A DNA stretch of 48,979 nucleotides from Achromobacter sp. RTa (GTDB lineage Bacteria; Pseudomonadota; Gammaproteobacteria; Burkholderiales; Burkholderiaceae_B), in the NCBI RefSeq assembly GCF_000757485.1, contig NZ_JPYO01000006.1:1-48979 (forward strand). Direction: 5' to 3'. A program made the translations under genes and the position numbers. The notes under the pieces are model-generated. The model was not told where the DNA came from. It saw nothing but the letters and a program-made list of their open reading frames with translations, and searched no databases. Shown here piece after piece: positions 45,165-48,979 of the stretch (positions within the stretch are counted from its first letter, which is position 1; each line of letters starts with the position of its first letter).

Positions 45165-46607
45165 TCAAGCGATGGGCCATTTCGGCAGCCTGGCCTTGCG
45201 GTATGGCAGGCTGCGCCAGTCCGGGCTGGCCGAACCGGGGGCGGCCACGTACAACACCGCCTTGGCCAGCGGGGCGTACATGGCGTGGAAGTGATGCGCG
45301 GACTTCACCACGATCAGGCGTTGCGCCGTCAGGTCGCAGCCCAGCTGAGTGAACAGATCCGTATGGTAGGCCTGGGTACGCAGCGATACGAGCGCGACCA
45401 GGATGCCGTCCACGTCGACCAGAGCACAGTCGCCCAGCGCGATGCGGGTGTTGGAGTTGCCGGTCATGAACATCCCGGCGCGGGTCGACACGACGCGGCA
45501 ACGGGCATCCACGGGGTTGCCGGACAAGGGGCCGACCTTGCCGCCGATGCGCAGGTCCAGCACCGCGCCGGGGCCTGCATCGAATGCGATGCGCGCCGCC
45601 ACCGGATCCCACATGGGGCCGATGGCGGCGTCGCGTATGCCACGTTCGCGCATGCGGGCCAGCAGATAGGTGGAGTCGCCCGCGGCGCCGCTGCCGGGGT
45701 TGTCGGAGCGGTCGGCCAGGACGATGGGGCCGTCGCCGAATGCCAGCGCTTCATCGAGCGCCTGGTCCACGCTGCGGTACGGCACCATGAGCTGTTCGCG
45801 CATGGCGATGAGTTCGTCGGCCAGCTGCCGGGCCAGCGCCTGCGCGCGGCCGGCGTCGCCGTCGGCGTAGACGAGCACCTTGGTGCCCATCTCCGGCACG
45901 TCGCCCGTGGCGAAGCCCTGCGCCACGGAAACCGACAGGATGCCGTCGCGGCCTTCCAGCGCCTTGATGCGACTGACGAAGCCTAGCGCGGGCTCGCGCG
46001 TGGTGTGCATGGGTACGATCATCTCGCAATCCACCAACGCCGCAACGGGATGCCGCTGGCGAAGATGGGCCGCATGGCTCAGTTCCAACAAATCCTGCGC
46101 CCGTTCCAGTACGTCGGTATGCGGATATTCCTTGAACAGCACCAGGACCGTGGCCTGCTCCACCATCAGCGGAGAGAGGTGCGCATGCGGATCCAGTTCC
46201 GCGCCCACCACGACGTCCGGGCCCACGATCTCGCGCACGCGGCGCAGGATGTCGCCTTCGCAATCATCGTAGCCGTCGGCCACCATCGCGCCGTGCAGGC
46301 CAAGCAGCACCATGTCCACCGGCATGGCCGCGCGCAGATCGGCCAGCAACTCGTCGCGCAACGTTTCGTAGGCCATGCGTGTCGTTGTGCCTCCGGGTTG
46401 CGCGGACGCAACGAGACCCTCGATGAGCGTCCATCCCATCTCTCTGGCGCGCTGTCGCGCGACCCATAGCGGCCCCGCGTAGAACGTCATATGGTCGGGG
46501 TGCGTGCCGCCCGGCAGGTATTCGCGCGACTTGAAGGCGGCGAGCCCGGTGGGCAGGGGCGAGAACGTGTTGGTTTCCGTGGCGAGAGCGCCGGTGAAGA
46601 CACGCAT
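45165..46607 (-). CDS. M81 family metallopeptidase (MlrC-like), copy 1
   Basis: A 480-residue protein with the two M81/MlrC domains. The N-terminal domain begins with a TETNTFSPLPT motif and has GLHGAMVADGYDDCEGD and ELDPHAHLS, the expected metal ligands. The C-terminal domain has LADRSDNPGSGAAGDST and VKSAHHFHAMYAPL. MlrC cleaves linear microcystin, but most family members act on unknown peptides or amides. The stop is at 45165. It lies 28 bp after the DadA-like gene on the same strand, so they form an operon. A 233-bp segment is identical to the second, inverted copy at 48278. Confidence 0.87.
   Translation of the reverse strand: MRVFTGALATETNTFSPLPTGLAAFKSREYLPGGTHPDHMTFYAGPLWVARQRAREMGWTLIEGLVASAQPGGTTTRMAYETLRDELLADLRAAMPVDMVLLGLHGAMVADGYDDCEGDILRRVREIVGPDVVVGAELDPHAHLSPLMVEQATVLVLFKEYPHTDVLERAQDLLELSHAAHLRQRHPVAALVDCEMIVPMHTTREPALGFVSRIKALEGRDGILSVSVAQGFATGDVPEMGTKVLVYADGDAGRAQALARQLADELIAMREQLMVPYRSVDQALDEALAFGDGPIVLADRSDNPGSGAAGDSTYLLARMRERGIRDAAIGPMWDPVAARIAFDAGPGAVLDLRIGGKVGPLSGNPVDARCRVVSTRAGMFMTGNSNTRIALGDCALVDVDGILVALVSLRTQAYHTDLFTQLGCDLTAQRLIVVKSAHHFHAMYAPLAKAVLYVAAPGSASPDWRSLPYRKARLPKWPIA
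46114..46346 (-). repeat. Conversion block shared by the two M81 genes, copy 1
   Basis: The reverse complement of 46114-46346 is identical, base for base by eye, to 48539-48771. Flanking sequence of the same two genes is clearly diverged. A second shared stretch (about 45919-46043 against 48852-48979) differs at only about three positions. The mosaic pattern indicates recent gene conversion between inverted paralogues 2.2 kb apart. Confidence 0.9.
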
Positions 46608-46635
46608 GGGACGACTCCAGGGCGCAGCGCGCCGG

Positions 46636-47883
46636 TCAGGGTTGGAAGGGAGCGGGATCGATGGGCGGCCGTACGCCGCTCAGTTGCGCCGTCAGCAGGG
46701 CGGCGCTGCCGCAGGCCAGGGTAAAGCCCAGGGCGCCCTGGCCGATGTTGAGCCACAGGTTGTTCGCGACGCGGCTTCTGCCAATCAGCGGCTTGCTGGT
46801 AGGCGTCGCGGGGCGCACGCCCGCCCAGGCTTGCGCCTGCGACAAGTCCAGGCGCGGAAAAGCACCGGACACCTGGCGCCGCAGCGTGGCCAGCCGGGAT
46901 GCATCGATCTCTTCCGGCTGGGCGCCGATGTCCACCATGGCGGCAATGCGCAGCACGTCGCCCAGTCGGGCGTAGACGATGCGGCGTTCGTAGTCGGTGA
47001 CGCTGATGGCCGGGACGCCGGCGCCGCCGGCAGCAAGCGGGATGCTCAGGCTATAGCCCTTGAGTGGATAGAGCGGCACGCGCTGGCCGAGGGCTGCAAG
47101 CAGCGGGCGGCTGCCGATTCCGGACGCCACGACGAATGCGTCGGCCTGCAGGTCGCCTGCGGACGTCTGTGCCGCCACGATGCGTCCACGTTCGCGCCGC
47201 AGGCGCTGTACGCGGGTGTTCATATGCACGGAGATATCGGACGCGCGTTGCAGGCGCTGGAAGAGCGCGTCGGTGAAGCGGCGGCAGTCGCCGGCTTCTT
47301 CGCCCGGCGTAAAAACGGCGCCTGCGATCTTTCTTCCCATGCCGGCCAGCGCGGGCTCCGCGGCAATGGTTTCGCTGGAAGACAGCACGCGCTGTTCCGC
47401 GCCATGCGCGGATTGGTAGCGCACAAGTGCGGCGGCTTTGTCCAGCAGGGAGGCGCTGCGGTACACGATGAGCTTGCCGGTGCGAGTCAGCCCGAAATCC
47501 ATCGGCGCTTCATCCAGCATGGCGTGCAGAGTGTCGCGGCTGAGATATGACAGCGAAAGCAACTGCGCCGTGGACGCGCGCGAGACCGAAGCGCGGCAGG
47601 CGCTCAGAAATCCCGCGAGCCATCGCCATTGCGCCGGATCGCAACGATAGCGCAGGCGCAGCGGCGAGTCCCGCCGGAACATCCAGCGGGGCATTTCGGC
47701 CAGGGTGCCTGGGCCGGCGAGCGGCGCGACGTAGCTGTAGCTGAGCTGGCCGCCGTTGGCGAAGCTGCTGCCCAATGCGGGCTCGGCCCGCTCGTCGACC
47801 AACGCAACCTCGTGCCCTTCTCGCGCCAGCAGGTGCGCCGTGGTTACGCCGACCACACCTGCTCCAATTACGCATACCCGCAT
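46636..47883 (-). CDS. DadA-like FAD-dependent D-amino acid dehydrogenase / amine oxidase
   Basis: A 415-residue flavoprotein of the DAO superfamily. The N-terminal FAD-binding motif is VIGAGVVGVTTAHLLAREGHEV, shown here in full at the motif limit by its GxGxxG core GAGVVG. GSSFANGGQLSYSYVAPLA and the C-terminal GVRPATPTSKPLIG and GQGALGFTLACGSA blocks match DadA. The enzyme probably oxidises D-amino acids to 2-oxo acids at the membrane. The start is ATG at 47881-47883. It is followed by the M81 peptidase gene, suggesting that the pair degrades a peptide or amide containing a D-amino acid; that is inference. Confidence 0.85.
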   Translation of the reverse strand: MRVCVIGAGVVGVTTAHLLAREGHEVALVDERAEPALGSSFANGGQLSYSYVAPLAGPGTLAEMPRWMFRRDSPLRLRYRCDPAQWRWLAGFLSACRASVSRASTAQLLSLSYLSRDTLHAMLDEAPMDFGLTRTGKLIVYRSASLLDKAAALVRYQSAHGAEQRVLSSSETIAAEPALAGMGRKIAGAVFTPGEEAGDCRRFTDALFQRLQRASDISVHMNTRVQRLRRERGRIVAAQTSAGDLQADAFVVASGIGSRPLLAALGQRVPLYPLKGYSLSIPLAAGGAGVPAISVTDYERRIVYARLGDVLRIAAMVDIGAQPEEIDASRLATLRRQVSGAFPRLDLSQAQAWAGVRPATPTSKPLIGRSRVANNLWLNIGQGALGFTLACGSAALLTAQLSGVRPPIDPAPFQP

Positions 47884-48073
47884 GATTCGCCCCGTAGGTC
47901 CAGAACAGGCCACGATTCTGGGCCGACCGCCGAGGGCCGGCAAATTCCAAATCATGAGCTATCCATAACCTTGCGGCATGTGCGTGGCGCGTTTCCATCG
48001 TCCTATCGTTTTCCCTTAAAAAAGCCCGTTTCACGCGCGTTTTTCTGCAATTTCGCCCGAAAAAACGCACGCC

Positions 48074-48088
48074 ATAACCTTGGGTTAT
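48074..48088. promoter_or_regulatory. Palindrome ATAACC-TTG-GGTTAT in the divergent 394-bp gap
   Basis: The gap 47884-48277 between the DadA-like gene and the second M81 gene holds no gene. It contains this perfect 15-bp palindrome and a related half-site CCATAACCTTG at about 47963-47973. A hairpin GCGTTTTT (48037-48044) / AAAAACGC (48061-48068) lies just before it. A T-N11-A-like symmetric site at a divergent promoter is typical of LysR-type regulators, but no such regulator gene is in the window. Confidence 0.5.
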
Positions 48089-48277
48089 CCATACGCCCAC
48101 ATTAGCTATTTGTGCCACGCTTGTGTGCCGCCGATGATCCGCGTTACGGAACGCAGTGCCGCTTTCCACGCAGCGGCAATGACGGATATCCGGTCCAAAC
48201 AAGGGGAACAATATGTCGTCGTACCGGAACGCCGCGCATGCCGCGGCGCATGCTCCAGCTTGTCCGGGAGCGCGGCC

Positions 48278-48979
48278 ATGAAGATCTTCAGCGCCGGCCT
48301 GGGCACGGAAACCAACACCTTCGCACCCATGCCCACCAGTCTCGCCGCCTTCCAGGAGCGGGACTACTATCCGGCGGGCAAACATCCGGATTCGGTCACC
48401 TTCGCGGGCGCGCCACTGTACGTGGCGCGTCTGCGCGGCCGCGAAGCGGGCTGGACGCTGGCCGAAGGCCTCGTCACGTCCGCCCAGCCCGGGGGCACGA
48501 CGACGCGCGCAGCCTACGAGACACTGCGCGACCAGATCCTGGCCGATCTGCGCGCGGCCATGCCGGTGGACATGGTGCTGCTTGGCCTGCACGGCGCGAT
48601 GGTGGCCGACGGCTACGATGATTGCGAAGGCGACATCCTGCGCCGCGTGCGCGAGATCGTGGGCCCGGACGTCGTGGTGGGCGCGGAACTGGATCCGCAT
48701 GCGCACCTCTCTCCGCTGATGGTGGAGCAGGCCACGGTCCTGGTGCTGTTCAAGGAATATCCGCATACCGATATCCGAGAGCGCGCGGAGGATCTGCTGG
48801 CGCTGTGCCTGGATGCGCAGGCGGACCGTAGCCGGCCCGTGGCGTCGCTGGTGGACTGCGAGATGATCGTGCCCATGCACACCACGCGCGAGCCCGCGCT
48901 AGGCTTCGTCAGTCGCATCAAGGCACTGGAAGGCCGCGACGGCATCCTGTCGGTTTCCGTGGCGCAGGGCTTCGCCACG
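48278..48979 (+). CDS. M81 family metallopeptidase (MlrC-like), copy 2, cut by the window end
   Basis: The first 234 codons of a second M81 gene, divergent from the DadA-like gene; no stop is reached before the window ends. The N-terminus (MKIFSAGLGTETNTFAPMPT) is clearly related to, but diverged from, copy 1. From about codon 88 to 165 the DNA is identical to copy 1, then it diverges and again becomes nearly identical near the window end. The metal-ligand motifs GLHGAMVADGYDD and ELDPHAHLS are present. The purine-rich TCCGGGAGCG precedes the ATG. Confidence 0.85.
   Translation, partial: MKIFSAGLGTETNTFAPMPTSLAAFQERDYYPAGKHPDSVTFAGAPLYVARLRGREAGWTLAEGLVTSAQPGGTTTRAAYETLRDQILADLRAAMPVDMVLLGLHGAMVADGYDDCEGDILRRVREIVGPDVVVGAELDPHAHLSPLMVEQATVLVLFKEYPHTDIRERAEDLLALCLDAQADRSRPVASLVDCEMIVPMHTTREPALGFVSRIKALEGRDGILSVSVAQGFAT
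48539..48771 (+). repeat. Conversion block shared by the two M81 genes, copy 2
   Basis: A 233-bp segment identical to the reverse complement of 46114-46346. It encodes the metal-site core of the N-terminal domain. Identity begins abruptly at CTGGCCGATC and ends at CGCATACCGA. Confidence 0.9.

Noticed and set aside
48112..48621. A 169-codon plus-strand frame over the second M81 gene start
   Set aside because: It is out of frame with the M81 domain and shows only Arg/Pro/Gly-rich shadow sequence.

Overview
This GC-rich window looks like a chromosome segment of a betaproteobacterium of the Alcaligenaceae (Achromobacter or an environmental Bordetella). The reasons are the gene order of the cytochrome oxidase cluster, the betaproteobacterial small families (DUF2970, DUF2909, DUF3717, PhaM) and a Vi-antigen-type capsule locus, which is known from Achromobacter, Bordetella and Salmonella Typhi. 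The genus is an inference. No rRNA, tRNA, CRISPR array or transposase gene was seen.

Layout. 1-4.8 kb: GC-rich extragenic repeats, a CpdA-type cAMP phosphodiesterase divergent from a large Na+/H+ antiporter with a cyclic-nucleotide-binding-like domain, and a Nudix hydrolase. 5.0-13.8 kb: an aa3/caa3 cytochrome c oxidase cluster (coxB with fused cytochrome c, coxA, two small proteins, coxC, antisense DUF2909, surf1, SCO-like, ctaA, ctaB, sco). 13.8-18.5 kb: DUF3717, a glycine-zipper protein, PhaM, glmU and a DHA2-type MFS pump. 18.47-18.81 kb: a tandem array built on the palindrome GGGTGTCAGACACCC, reaching the promoter of ugd. 18.9-23.8 kb: ugd, a GT4 glycosyltransferase, an Lrp/AsnC regulator and glmS.

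24.3-37.7 kb holds the centrepiece, one long plus-strand capsule operon: tviB, tviD, tviE, vexA, vexB, vexC, vexD, vexE and a pectate-lyase-like vexL. It is preceded by a 500-bp AT-rich leader. GlmU and GlmS make UDP-GlcNAc. TviB oxidises it, TviE polymerises and TviD O-acetylates the chain, VexE acylates the reducing end, VexA-D export it and VexL can cut it. Oddities are the absence of the C4-epimerase tviC and the regulator tviA, a VexC in which every ATPase motif is eroded, a VexB with about 200 extra N-terminal residues, a 143-bp vexC/vexD overlap, and Tyr in place of the acidic residue of the VexE HX4(D/E) motif.

37.8-49 kb: an unknown two-TM protein, ProP, TerC, a universal stress protein, a spermidine-synthase-fold protein, a papain-like/alpha-beta-hydrolase fusion with a histone-like basic tail, and two inverted M81-family peptidase genes flanking a DadA-like oxidoreductase. 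The two M81 genes share a perfect 233-bp block, which suggests gene conversion. The second one is cut by the window end.
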